From: Ipomoea triloba
Taxonomy: Eukaryota; Streptophyta; Magnoliopsida; Solanales; Convolvulaceae
Length of the DNA stretch: 64,000 bases
Direction: 5' to 3'
Assembly (NCBI RefSeq): GCF_003576645.1
Contig: NC_044922.1
Span: 10,203,946-10,267,945 of the forward strand
Shown here in pieces: positions 35,264 through 45,561 of the stretch. Position 1 is the stretch's first letter, and each line of letters opens with the position of its first letter. A program made the translations under genes and the position numbers. The notes below the pieces were generated by a model. The model did no database searches and had not been told where the DNA came from. It saw only the letters and a program-made list of their open reading frames with translations.

Positions 35264-36213
35264 CTTTATGGAGTCTCATGCAAAATTTATACGGACCACA
35301 AGAGTTTAAAGTATATCTTTACTCAAAGAGATCTCAATTTAAGACAAAGGAGATGGTTGGAGTTGATTAAAGATTATGACTTGGAAATTCAATACCAAGA
35401 GGGCAAAGCAAACAAGGTAGTTGATGCCTTGAGTCGGAAATCAAACCATGCTCTTTGGGTATTACCCGAGCAATTATGTAAGAATTTTCAAGGACTTAAT
35501 TTGGAAATAAAGATGTGTGGTCAGGTGGAACAAGAAATGAAATTATATTACATGTCGACCACTCCAACCCTGTTCGAGGAAATCAAACAAGCGCAAGAAG
35601 AGGACAATTGGGTAGAGATCAGAGCATCAAGGAGAAGATGGTTGATGGAAAACATGGTCCATTTGAATTACACCTGGATGGGAGTGTAAGATTCCAAGGT
35701 AGGTGGATAATACCTAAAGGGTGTAAGAAGATAATGGAGCAATTAATGAAGGAAGGTCATTACACACCCTATTCAGTTCCTCCTGGTGGGGATAAATTGT
35801 ATAAAGATTTGAAACAAAACTTCTGGTGGTCAGGCATGAAGAAAGATGTAGCTGAATTTGTGGCTAGATGTTTGAACTGTCAAAAGGTCAAGGCGGAAAG
35901 AAGTAAACCAAAGGGATTACTGCAGCCATTAGAGATTCCGCAGTGGAAATGGGACTCAATCTCTATGGATTTTATGGGAGGATTGCGTAGAACCAAGTCT
36001 GGAAACGATCAAGTGTGGGTCATTGTCGATCGACTGACCAAAACAACGAGGTTCATTCCAATGAACAAAACATGGTCAATGGAAAAGCTGGCGAGAGCCT
36101 ATATTAAACACGTGGTAAAATATCACGGAGTAACGCAAGATATCGTTTCGGACAGAGACTCACAATTTCTGTCACGTTTTTGGGAAGCGTTACAAATGGC
36201 AATAGGCACTTAG
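35264..36213 (+). pseudogene. Element E: second half of RNase H and integrase
   Basis: This resumes with [19 protein letters not shown] and ends RNase H at [10 protein letters not shown]. After a frameshift near 35600 comes the integrase: an HHCC-type zinc region (GHYTPYSVPPGGDKLY, then CLNCQKVKAERSKP), then the catalytic core with WDSISMDFMGG (first Asp) and DRDSQFLSRFWEALQ (second Asp). It stops at TAG 36211-36213. It would insert element cDNA into chromatin; it is not functional here. Confidence 0.9.
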
Positions 36214-37013
36214 CTCAAATTAAGTACGGCTTTTCACCCTGCCATTGATGGCCAAACGGAACGAACAATACAAACGTTGGAAGATATGCTCAGAGGTTGC
36301 GTGCTTGACTTTCAAGGTTCATGGGACGAGTAGTTGGATCTAATAGAATTTTCCTATAACAACAGCTACCATGCGAGTATAGCAATGGCTCCTTATGAGG
36401 CATTGTATGGGCGGAAATGTTGAAGTCCTCTGTGTTGGAGCGACCAGAGCGATGTTGTTATACTTGGACCTCAGTACCTACAAGAGACTACTGAGGCAAT
36501 CAAGGTAATTCGAGAGAGGATAAAAGTGGCACAGGATCATCAAAAGTCGTATGCCGATTTGAAGCGACAATTCACCGAATATCAAGTTGGGGAGAAGGTA
36601 TTACTGAAAATCTCACCCACTAAAGGAGTCAGAAGGTTTGGGAAGAAAGGAAAGTTGAGTCCTCATTATATAGGACCTTATGAAATTTTGGAAAGGATAG
36701 GAAATTTAGCCTATCGACTGGCCCTACCGATTGAGCTTGATAAGGTACATAACGTATTTCATGTTTCTCAACTTAAGCGGTATGTACCTGATGCATCCCA
36801 TGATTGGAACCTGAGGAATTGGAGATGGATGATTCGTTGGTATACGAAGAAAGGCCAATTCGAATCTTGGATTCTAAAACCCGAGATACAAGGAGAAAAT
36901 CAGTCAAAATGATCAAAGTCCAATGGTCGAATCATAGCCCAGAGGAAGCTACGTGGGAATTAGAAAGCGTTATGATAGAACGTTATCCAGAGTTGTTTAA
37001 CTCAGGTGCGTAG
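36214..37013 (+). pseudogene. Element E: integrase C-terminus and chromodomain
   Basis: The core continues as [20 protein letters not shown] (catalytic Glu), with TAG at 36331 and TGA at 36421 in frame. An open stretch follows (36526-36912) with VLLKISPTKGVRRFGKKGKL, SPHYIGPYEILERIG and HNVFHVSQLKRYVPD. After a further frameshift the chromodomain is read at about 36820-37013: RPIRILDSKTRDTRRKSV, IKVQWSNHSPEEATWELE, ERYPELF. Chromodomains direct integrase to particular chromatin in this clade. Confidence 0.88.
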
Positions 37014-37140
37014 AGTCGATCTACTTGTTATGTGCCTAAACAAATTGTGTGCTAAGATTAGGCATACTAAGAATGCATTATGTGTAAACGAAGGTAAGTA
37101 GTAGTCTACATAGAAACCGTGGATAATAAGAAGGAAGTTT

Positions 37141-37172
37141 CGGGGACGAAACTATTTTTAAGGAGGGTAGAC
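37141..37172 (+). other. Polypurine tract of E
   Basis: CGGGGACGAAAC, then ATTTTTAAGGAGGGTAGAC directly before the 3' LTR. Confidence 0.9.
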
Positions 37173-37432
37173 TGTAACCCCCTCATCTATTCCAATAAGT
37201 CTAGGATTAGAAAAATATTTCTTTAGGCTATGACATTCATGAGATGATCTCCCGATACTTCAAAAGGATTTTTATAAGTAAGAATAGTTATTAATAAGCT
37301 GCGATCATACGTGCCGGTCACGAACTGTAAAAATTTTTAAGGACGTATATTCAGTTCAGATTTCTCTAGGAAATGGATTATTATACATAATATGATTGAG
37401 CATGAACTTCCTACTTAGTTAAGTTGAAATTA

Positions 37433-37568
37433 GACGAACTATAAGAGTGAAATTTATTACGAACCTTCGTATCGCTGTATTTCGCGATATACCAGAAAAC
37501 GACGAACTATAAGAGTGAAATTTATTACGAACCTTCGTATCGCTGTATTTCGCGATATACCAGAAAAC
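37433..37568 (+). repeat. 68-bp tandem duplication, 3' LTR only
   Basis: GACGAACTATAAGAGTGAAA to CCAGAAAAC is present twice in exact succession. The 5' LTR has one copy at 27852-27919. It arose after insertion, or in assembly. Confidence 0.85.
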
Positions 37569-39406
37569 GGTCCGATTTTAGCGGTTAATGACGGGATTAT
37601 TTTTAGAATAATTTTGGTATTGAAATTTTCCCGAATTAAATTATATTCCTCCGAACTTTTATCTGATTTAACCCCTAACTGGCCAGGCAAGGCTTATTCT
37701 TCAAGATTTACCATACTTACCATAGAATTGTGACAAGTGTCACATTTATTTGCCATGTGGTAATAATAAATTAATTAACTAGGATGAGTATGGGATAAGT
37801 CTTGCTAGATAGAAACTTAATCTCCAAGTTTCCCCATTCCTATCCATCTTGGCCGAAATAATTAGAGAGGAAAAGAGAGAGAAGATTTCATCTTCATCTT
37901 TGTGTTCAAGAAACTCCATAGCCAATTCCTTCACAAGTTCTTCCATAATAGGTAACACTTTGATTTTTATTCGGTTAAAAGACTAGAACTCTTTCCTAGA
38001 ACTTAATTTTAAGCTAAGAATTCTTGAAAATATTGTTATTATGGTATAAATTACTTAGGGTCTTCGGTGGAAATTTGGAGGAAAGGATCACAACAATTTC
38101 TACGGTGTTAAAAGCTACTTGAAAGGTAAGGAATCCCTCAAGTCGGTTTAGTCACTTGAAAATGGACAATTGCTAGTGAACTGTGAGACTAGGAGTTTTA
38201 TGTGGAAATTATGTGTTAAGCTTGAGGATTTCTTAGTTAGATCATGAGACTACTCTTTGAATTTTGGTAATTTTTGTATACATGTTCATAGCTAGTATAT
38301 GCATGTATATGTTACATTTACGTCCATATAGGCTTATACTTATGAAAATATTGGAAAATCAAGTTGTTACCACACTATTTTCGCTGCCAAAACTGGCAGA
38401 ATTTCAGGGACGCGACCCTGGACGCGCGTCCACAGCGCGTCCAGTAGGCGGGACTAGGCAGAACGACCGGACGCGCGCGTCCGTCGTGCGTCCGGTGGTG
38501 CGGACATCAGCGCGTCCGATGTGCGCGGATCTGTTTTCGACTGAATTTTCTTCTGAAATTTTTTCTCCTGCATGATATAATGTTTGAAAGGCCTACGGGC
38601 AACTGAGTTCAATTTTTGGAAAGAATAAATATTGTTTTGGAAATTATCTACATCACTTTGGAAGAAAAATATTGTTTTTGAGGAACAAGTATAACCCTTG
38701 TCACTTGAGAAATTTGTGTTAAAAAGCCATTGGTAAATGTGAATATTTTGGAAACATATTTAGAAAGAAATAGTCATTTTGAGACTTTATGTGAAAATGC
38801 TATTTGAATCCAGGAAAGAAAGAATGTTTTGAAAACCTTAGTTTCTGGATAAGTTGTGGAGGACTTGATTAACACACGGGAGGGCTTAATTGCCATAGCC
38901 CAGCGGTTGTTTACAAGATTTACCTACAGGAGGGCTTGAATGCCATGGCCTGAGGTTGTTGAGATGATTGACCTACGGGAGGGCTTAAGTGCCATGGCCC
39001 GGGGTTGTTACAAGATTGAGGAAGACATGATTGACCTACGGGAGGACTTAAATGCCATGGCCTGGGGTTGGAAGAAGGGAATTAAGAAAACACTCCAAAA
39101 AGGCCTCACATTTACCCAGGGGAAACTAAGTAAATTTTTTTTAACTATGAAAATTTAGTTACTCCGTAACTATGCTGAAGAGCAAAATGTGTCGAATTTT
39201 GAGCGCTGCAATGTGCTGCCGAACTCTCTTTTGAGATAAAAATGATGAAAATTCCTGGAAATGAAAAGTTTTGCAAACTTGTCTGAAAGACGGAAAAGTG
39301 ATTTTGAGCGGCAGTTATGCCATTATCTTTAATTGAGAAAAGTTTTACATGTTGATTCAACTCACATACTCTACTATTCTTTCTACTGTTGATAATCTGG
39401 TTGCAG

Positions 39407-39544
39407 GTAGAGTTTCAACCTATGGGTAAAACTTTACAGGTTTCAAATTATTATATTTTTCAAAACCTTTGTTTACTTTTTAGTGACAATGGATTTCCTT
39501 GCTTAGCCGTCGTGCTAACTACACTTCATTGTGTCCCTTATCAG
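39407..39544 (+). promoter_or_regulatory. Putative 138-nt leader intron before the LTR ORF (E 3' LTR)
   Basis: TTGCAG|GTAGAG donor-like at 39407, CTAAC branch-like, CTTATCAG acceptor-like before ATG 39545. Confidence 0.4.
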
Positions 39545-39990
39545 ATGCAGTCTAGCGTGGGCTCTTGTAGCCTAGGGAACTCTGGTGGTTCATCAGAGTT
39601 CATGTTCCCCATACTAGATTATGATGATTATGTGCAGTATCTAGCGGGTGACGACCCTCCAGCTCCGGCTTATGCTCCTATCCTATTCATGCTCCTGTTC
39701 ACCCGGTTGTACCTGTCTGTCCTCCTGCTCCCAGTAGTCCATTGAGTTTCATTGATGCTATTCAGGCGAGTTATGGGTTCTACCCCGTCGAGGTTTTAGA
39801 GGGGAGCGACCCTCTCGAGTTCGTTGTTCACTACCTTTATCCGTGGCACCCTAGTCCCCCAGAAAGTTATGACGAGTGGATGATGGTAAACACCCCATGT
39901 AAATTCTTAGATCATATCACCTGGTTTGCGGGCGAGTGGCACCTTGTTTGGGGAACGTATACCGGCCCAGTGTACCGCCCACTAGAGTAG
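39545..39990 (+). pseudogene. LTR-encoded conserved protein, E 3' LTR copy (frameshifted)
   Basis: It begins MQSSVGSCSLGNSGGSSEF. A deletion in the Pro/Ala linker (about 39655-39690) moves the frame. The C-terminal half is intact in its own frame (39742-39990): SYGFYPVEVLEGSDPLEF, WMMVNTPCKFLDHITWFA, GEWHLVWGTYTGPVYRPLE. The break differs from that in the 5' LTR copy. The two LTRs were identical at insertion, so the frame was probably intact then. Confidence 0.6.
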
Positions 39991-40331
39991 GTCGTGTCCC
40001 AAGGAAGAAGTCGAAGCTGACCTTTTTGTGTAAATACCTTTTTGTAGCCATGGTAGTTCCAAGTTGGCTAGTAAGGTCGGGAATAGCCCAAACTTTTGTT
40101 CTAATGGGCCGTAAGAAAACTCTTGTACATATTTGTAGCTAGTATAGCTACCCTTTTGCTGCTAATATATATATATGAAGTTATGATGGGTAATGACGAT
40201 ATGAAACAGTTTCCTTGTCTTCAGCCTGTGCATCTAGAGTGAACTCTATCTGGATCAGATTGGGTTCAGTCTAGGTGTGGCGGTAACTACTCCGGATGTA
40301 CGGTATAGCCGAGCCGGGGTGTTACAGAAAA

Positions 40332-40535
40332 ACAAGTAGTCTCCGTAAGAATTTGAGCACTAAGATTTTCAAGATTAGAAGAGCAAAGAGAATCAAGAAT
40401 AGTACCTCGTTTTGGCTCTTTATCTTCCCATACAACCTCAATGTTTTCATCATCCTCACTCTCAATTTCATAATCGTTTTGATTTCCCAACCCGAAAGTT
40501 GAAATCTCTTCAAGCACCAGAGTTTCACTCTCCAC
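40332..40535 (-). pseudogene. Acidic reading frame of D, 5' portion (cut by E)
   Basis: 68 codons from MESETLVLEEIS with an acidic stretch IESEDDENIEVVWEDKEP. It leads in phase across the E insertion into the frame at 27591-27265. I do not recognise a family. Confidence 0.4.
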
Positions 40536-41081
40536 TTTGCTTTATTCAACACTCACCTCGTTACAATTTTTTCCTAAATTCAACCCGATTAACACCCCTC
40601 GGATTGGTTTTAAAACTCGAGAGGTCATCCATAGTTGGGTAAACATTCGGGGATGAAATTTTCTTCATGAACTCTTCCGTCTTGGCTAGCATTTTCGTTT
40701 CAATATCTTCCAATGGAAGACTTCCCTCCCGAAGGGTAACAAGATATTCTCACATTTCATTTTTAAGTTCGACCCTTAGTTTGGTCGTGTCCTCCTTGGC
40801 CATGTGTATGAACATTTCCATTTTCTCCTTCAAGATCTCAATCTCATCTTTGGCCGGTAGGAGTTCCTCACAAGGTGGTCTTCCATAGCGATTGGTGGAG
40901 GTGCAATATGTTCGTAGAAGTATCTAGCACTATGTTCTTCATGGAATTGTAGTGGAGGTGGATAGTAGGTGTTTGGATACGAGGTGGGACACAAATATGG
41001 CTTATAGGTATAGCATGGTGGAGAGTTATCGCAAGGTAGAAGTGCATCTTTTGAAGAGGTGATGGCCTTGGGTGCCGGATC

Positions 41082-41378
41082 TTAACTCTGGTCAATCTCC
41101 TTCATTAATTGGATAAGTTGTTTATCAATACTCTTCACCTCCTTTTTTAAAGCATTTACTTCCTCTCCAACTACTCCCCAAAAGAAAGCTTTAAAGCTCT
41201 TTGAATCATCATCATATTGGGATGTTGGAATCTCAACTCTTTCTTGATTATGCACATAGGAAGTAGCATATGGGTGAGGTTCATAGACAGGATAAGAATA
41301 GGGATATGGAGATGGGTGTAATGGTAGGGTGTTGGTGGGTAAACATAGGGATATGGATGGTAATTGGGTGATGTCCAT
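41082..41378 (-). CDS. Tyr/Pro-rich reading frame of D (98 aa, uncertain)
   Basis: The N-terminal half is rich in Pro, Tyr and His (LHPSPYPYSYPVYEPHPYAT). The C-terminal half resembles a short helix (GEEVNALKKEVKSIDKQLIQ). It sits about 310 bp downstream of the primer site, where gag-region sequence is expected in an Athila-type element. It may be part of a longer decayed frame. Confidence 0.35.
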   Translation of the reverse strand: MDITQLPSISLCLPTNTLPLHPSPYPYSYPVYEPHPYATSYVHNQERVEIPTSQYDDDSKSFKAFFWGVVGEEVNALKKEVKSIDKQLIQLMKEIDQS

Positions 41379-41690
41379 AGGCTTGGGATGGAATAGTCAT
41401 AAAAGATTGTCATCCATGGGGTGGATAACCATGGGGATCCATATAAGCACTCATTAGTAAGCTTCCAAATGATTATCAACAAAACTTCCTGCACAAAACT
41501 TAACTAACAACAAATCTTTGCAACTAAAAGTAGTTGTAAGTGAGCCACAAGATATTCAAAGACAAGTATGCTCACTTTTCCAAACAAGTAATAAAGATAA
41601 GAAAAGAAAATAAGCAAAAAGAAAACAATTCAAGAACTCTTAGCAAGTAACTTCCTAAATGTCAAAGCAAAATTCAAATACTGTTTTCCA

Positions 41691-41708
41691 TCCCCGGCAA
41701 CGGCTCCA
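41691..41708 (-). other. Primer-binding site of D (tRNA-Asp type)
   Basis: The minus strand reads TGGAGCCGTTGCCGGGGA, one base from the TGGCGCC type used by Athila elements. It lies 3 bp inside the LTR. Confidence 0.8.
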
Positions 41709-41711
41709 TTT

Positions 41712-42308
41712 TGATGTTGTGGTTTATGGTAAGGTGCAATGATGATAAATTGGAGAAGAAGTTCCCCGAGTGTCTTGTTCTCAAGGATGACAAATTAGAA
41801 CCGAATCAAGTGTATGGCATTTAGGATGTTAAGAGACAAGAGTTACAAGAATCACTTAGAAATAAAAGAATCATGGAATAAGAGGTAAACAAATACAAAC
41901 GAAGGTAAGAAATCAAAGGAAACAAGGAGATGGATATCCTCTCTAGCTCTCATGTTTGATACCACTACGGGGGTTTCTAAACAATGCAACTAGGTTTCGA
42001 TCATGGGAGCCCACGGCATCATCACCAGATGGCGTCACACTCCGGACTCCCGGTTCCTCGATCGGATGGGGCATTTTGAAAAAAACTTGGTCTACCACTC
42101 CTCCCGGGCCTCGTCCTCTCAGACCAAGGACAGGGATTTGGCCGATTAGGACTCATATAGACCCGCTATCGCGCAATCTATACTTCCCTTAACTTTACTA
42201 TCTATCCCGGCCGAAAATAGAAGCAAATCAAGAAATACATCAACCACACAATATATAAGAACCCTAAATCAACATTCCTAGAATCAATGGAAGAATTGAA
42301 TCAAATCA
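41712..42308 (-). mobile_element. Element D, 5' LTR, truncated
   Basis: It begins TGATGTTGTGG on plus, homologous to the solo LTR at 34013 for its first roughly 550 bp (CCCCGAGTGTC, CTATCGCGCA, CCGGCCGAAAA). It breaks off near 42308, where copia coding sequence begins. The solo relative is 1246 bp, so roughly half is missing. Confidence 0.7.
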
Positions 42309-42309
42309 T

Positions 42310-42495
42310 GTAGTAACTAACATGTCGCTTGTCTCTAAGAAACGAAAATCTAGAACCTGGCAGAGCTTTAGTAAAAATATTAGCAAGTTGATCTTTGGTT
42401 GAAATAAAGTTGACTTGAATATCTCCAGAAACAACTTTTTCTCTAACAAAATGGTAATCAATCTCCACATATTCGGATTTCCACCATCTTTGATC
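42310..42495 (-). pseudogene. Copia RNase H C-terminus
   Basis: The frame reads EYVEIDYHFVREKVVSGDIQ, STKDQLANIFTKALPGSRF and RDKRHVSYYMI. These are standard final residues of plant copia pol. The upstream boundary is abrupt near 42490. Confidence 0.88.
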
Positions 42496-42773
42496 ATAAC
42501 CAATGAAGAGTTGCCTTAATTGTTTGGACTTGGGCCTTGTGCTTAGCCCAATTGGTATTCTTAATAGATCTTCATTATGTTGGGTAGCATTATCCTCCCC
42601 TTTTTGAAAATGATTTGACCTCGAATCTTATAAGCATTGTCTTCAATTCGTGATATCACTTGAAATGGGTCACTATAATGCTTTCCTATATTAAATGGAA
42701 TTCTTCTTGGGCTTTCTTGTTTCTTCCACCAATGATGCTTTAAGGGTGTAGTGATGCGCCTTGAGATGAGCAC
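42490..42773 (-). pseudogene. Gypsy pol tail fragment inside the copia element
   Basis: The minus strand reads HYSDPFQVISRIEDNAYKI, then GQIIFKKG, with a frame change to FKKGEDNATQHNED and STRPKSKQLRQLF. DPF-V--RI-DNAYKI is the usual end of plant gypsy integrase and has no counterpart in copia. It sits between copia RT and copia RNase H. Confidence 0.75.
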
Positions 42774-42789
42774 ACTATGGACCCTTATT

Positions 42790-43641
42790 GGATTCCATGT
42801 GTGCTGGTTGCTATTACTAGATTCTGATCACTCCCCATCACAAGTATATCATCAGTATAAACTAATATATACATAAAAGCAAAGTCGTGTGAATAATGAA
42901 ATAACGACACATACATTTTTTAAGCTTTAAACCCAATTGACAGTAGAAACGTGTATAGGCGATTAAACCAAGCTCTAGGAGCTTGTTTTAACCCATACAA
43001 AGAATGTTTTAAAAGCCAGACATGATCAGGAAACTGTGTATCAATATAACCAGGTGGGTGACGCAAATAGACAGTTTCAGTTAAATTCCCATTTAAAAAT
43101 GCATTATGAACATCAAGTTGTCTAATAACGCAACCAGCAGATAAAGCCAAGGATAGAAGTATCCTGACAGTAGTGGGCTTAACCACTGGACTAAAAGTAT
43201 CATATAAATCCTGTCCAGGAACCTAATTAAACCCTTTTGCAACTAACCTGGCCTCGTGTCTCTCAATACAGCCATTTGCCTTTCGTTTAGTGCAAAGACA
43301 CACTTACAACCAATAACATTTATGTATGATCGAGAAGGAACAAGACACCATGTCTGATTCTGGAGTAAAGCATTGAACTCCTGATCCATTGCCTCACGCC
43401 ACTCTGGATTCTTAACCGCTTGTGTGTAACAAGTAGGATCTGTGGAACAAACTTGTGTAGTGAGAACCATAGGAGGAGCACGAGACTGATTTCTAGTGGT
43501 CATGGCATGAGTCTGTTCAATTGGCCTAGTAGATCGACTACGGGGACAGGCACGTGGCTGTGTAACACCAACCACTGGAGTAGACGCGGTGGCTTGAGCA
43601 GAACCTATGGGCACAGTGTGTGTATCATAGTGTGGCATCAA
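42790..43641 (-). pseudogene. Copia reverse transcriptase
   Basis: N-terminal part 43243-43641: EWREAMDQEFNALLQNQTW and the CKCVFALN region. The middle, 42920-43186, has TVRILLSLALSAGC, QLDVHNAFLNGNL and HSLYGLKQAPRAWFNRL. The active site is read at about 42850 as LVYTDDILVMGS. A frame break lies near 43190-43245, and there are stops after the active site. It would copy RNA into cDNA; it is inactive here. Confidence 0.88.
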
Positions 43642-43779
43642 AATAGATTTAGCCTAAGGAGAAGGCTGTGGAGCTAGAGGTGCCTGCAAAACATTCTTAG
43701 TAGCAAAGGGAAAAACCGCCTCATCAAACCGTACGTGTCCGCAAATATAAATCTTATTAGTCTATAAGTACATGCACCT

Positions 43780-44520
43780 TTACCCCCTAAAAGAATCAGG
43801 ATAACCTAAAAAGCCACAAGGAGAGGACCTATAAGACATTTTATGACAATTATATGGTCGTAAGTGAGGGTAGCACAGACCGCCAAAGACACGAAGGAAA
43901 GAATAAGATGGAGGAGACTTGTGCAACATAAGATGAGGACTAGAATTATTCAAGACATGGGAAGGCATATCGATTTATCAGATATGCAACAATTTCATTA
44001 AGCAAAATCCCAAAATTTTGTTGGTACTCCCTTTCAACACGACCATTTTATTGTCTATGATTGATCCCTAATTGTACAAATGAGGAGTGTAATTTTTTGT
44101 ATTCTGCACCCAGATCATATTAAATAGATTTGATGGTGCGATTAAAGGAACACTCAACCATAACACGAAACTTATCAAAAATGACATAAAGATCATATTT
44201 TAATTTCATGGGAAAATACCAAGTGTAACGAGTATAATCATCCACAAAAATAAAAAAGTAACGATGTCCACTAGATGAACGAATTGAGGCAAGACCCCAA
44301 ATATCAATGTAAACCACATCAAGAATGCCAAAATTAGATGACTCAACATGTAGCAAGGGAACGAGTAGATTTTCCCAGATGGCATCCAGAACACAACGAA
44401 GTATCACTAAGAGACTTACTAGACCCACTAACCGAACAAAACTGCAAGACATAGCTAAGAACACGTTGATATGGATGACCAAGACGATTGTGCCATACTG
44501 AAGCAGAGGCTCATGCTAAT
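43780..44520 (-). pseudogene. Copia pre-integrase and integrase
   Basis: WHNRLGHPYQRVLS (about 44462-44503) is the pre-integrase motif. The core gives VVYIDIWGLAS (first Asp), IFVDDYTRYTWYFPMKLK (second Asp) and NGRVEREYQ (Glu) near 44010-44040. The C-terminal part, 43780-43968, has VFGGLCYPHLRPYNCHKMSY, then CGFLGY. Several stops interrupt it. Confidence 0.82.
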
Positions 44521-44749
44521 AGGACTGTAGACGGAGTAGAACAGGACGCTGGCAAGGAGTAGAGTCCACCAGAACTATTGCCCTGAGATAGAACCACCTT
44601 GGTAGCGATATCTTTCACAACAAAGAAAGAATGATGAAACTCAAAGAATACTTGATTATCAGAAGCAAAACGCTGAACAGAAAGTAAAGAAACAGACAAG
44701 CCAGGGACATGCAAATATTAGACATCTTAAATGACCTAGAAGGGGCATA

Positions 44750-44944
44750 TCAAAAGTACATGAAAACATGACTAATAGACAAACCCATATCATCACCGAC
44801 ACGTAAAGTGTCATTACCGATGTAATTCTCCGTGGTAGAAAGGGCATCTATGTTCGGAGTGGCATGATTTGTGGCTCTAGTTTCTAGTAACCAAGTTTTA
44901 GAATGTGATGAGGCATCAGAACCCAAACCATCCTGAAACACCAA
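44750..44944 (-). pseudogene. Copia protease
   Basis: WLLETRATNHATPN aligns with the usual WLLDSGATxHxTxD. The catalytic Asp-Ser-Gly is replaced by Glu-Thr-Arg, so it could not be active. Confidence 0.75.
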
Positions 44945-44974
44945 ATTAGCATGAGGACCCGGAGTCCCTGAATG

Positions 44975-45145
44975 ACGCTAAAAACAATTGGCTCCCGTAT
45001 GACCAAAACCATAACAAATGTGACACTGATCTTCAAAGAGTCAAAAACAATTTGCTCCCGAAACCATTACAAATTTGACATTGATCATCAAAGCGTCGAA
45101 AAGAATTGGCTCTCGTGTAACTGAAACGACTACAAATTTCACACT
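44975..45145 (-). repeat. Three tandem copies of the copia zinc-knuckle segment
   Basis: Units of about 60-75 bp. The first (about 44984-45034) encodes CHICYGFGHTGANC, a proper CCHC knuckle. The second (CQICNGFGS...) and third (CEICSRFSYTRANS) have lost key residues. Confidence 0.75.
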
Positions 45146-45550
45146 GAACATTAAAGCCATTTCTGTCATGCTGTTAGCGGGGTTGCTTCTCACATGGTGT
45201 ACCCCAGTTCGATGCCATCGGCTGCTACTACGAAGCGGGTAGCTTCCGCTGCTTCCCCTTCTAATTATTTGCAGAAGAAACGTTGTAACATCACCCAGAA
45301 TGTTGAATACGTAACTAGTTGCTAAATTTCTCGAACAATCTTATGTAATTCCTTTATCTAATTCACTCATGGCAGTTATTTGCTCCTTGTGTAGCTTACA
45401 GTAATCAATTGTATGCAACACTTTTCCCTCAAATTTAAGTTGGTATGGGAGGGCACGATGAGAGCAGGGTTGCATGGAGTCCCTTAAGCCATGCATCGAC
45501 AATAATGATTATTAATGACGACAATAATAATTATTATGAACTATAGCTAA

Positions 45551-45559
45551 CTGATACCA
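45551..45559 (-). other. Copia primer-binding site
   Basis: The minus strand reads TGGTATCAG, two bases inside the putative LTR end (ATTCTCA). Confidence 0.65.
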
Positions 45560-45561
45560 GA

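Larger units (their letters stand above)
31229..37013 (+). pseudogene. Element E gag-pol polyprotein (disrupted)
   Basis: Domains in order: gag, CCHC knuckles, retropepsin, RT, RNase H, zinc-binding integrase, chromodomain. The breaks are TAG at 33071-33073 (RT start), TAA at 33248-33250, a solo LTR at 34013-35258 inside RNase H, and a frameshift near 35600. After that come TAG at 36211-36213, TAG at 36331-36333, TGA at 36421-36423 and a frameshift between 36805 and 36910. The first start (31229) is about 500 bp after the primer site, which is usual. The leader 30741-31228 has no gene that I can support. Confidence 0.9.
27592..40326 (+). mobile_element. Element E: full-length Ty3/gypsy with chromodomain (defective)
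   Basis: Both LTRs, primer site, polypurine tract, and a perfect GAAAA target duplication (27587-27591 and 40327-40331) are present. The order gag, protease, RT, RNase H, integrase, chromodomain places it in the chromovirus branch; the long LTRs suggest the Tekay/Del clade. The coding region has five stop codons, two frameshifts and an inserted solo LTR, so the element is dead. It is the only element here with recognisable full pol content and is related to solo LTRs B, F and G. Confidence 0.93.
37173..40326 (+). mobile_element. Element E, 3' LTR (3154 bp)
   Basis: The LTR begins TGTAACCCCCTC and ends GGGGTGTTACA, followed by GAAAA. It has a 68-bp tandem duplication (37433-37500 and 37501-37568) that is single in the 5' LTR, and a shorter CpG block. 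It carries its own copy of the LTR protein. Confidence 0.93.
40327..41711 (-). mobile_element. Athila-like element D, fragment 3 (5' internal region)
   Basis: This runs from the target-site duplicate right of E to the D LTR. It contains the 5' part of the acidic frame (40332-40535), a spacer, a Tyr/Pro-rich frame (41082-41378), and the tRNA-Asp type primer site next to the LTR. Confidence 0.7.
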
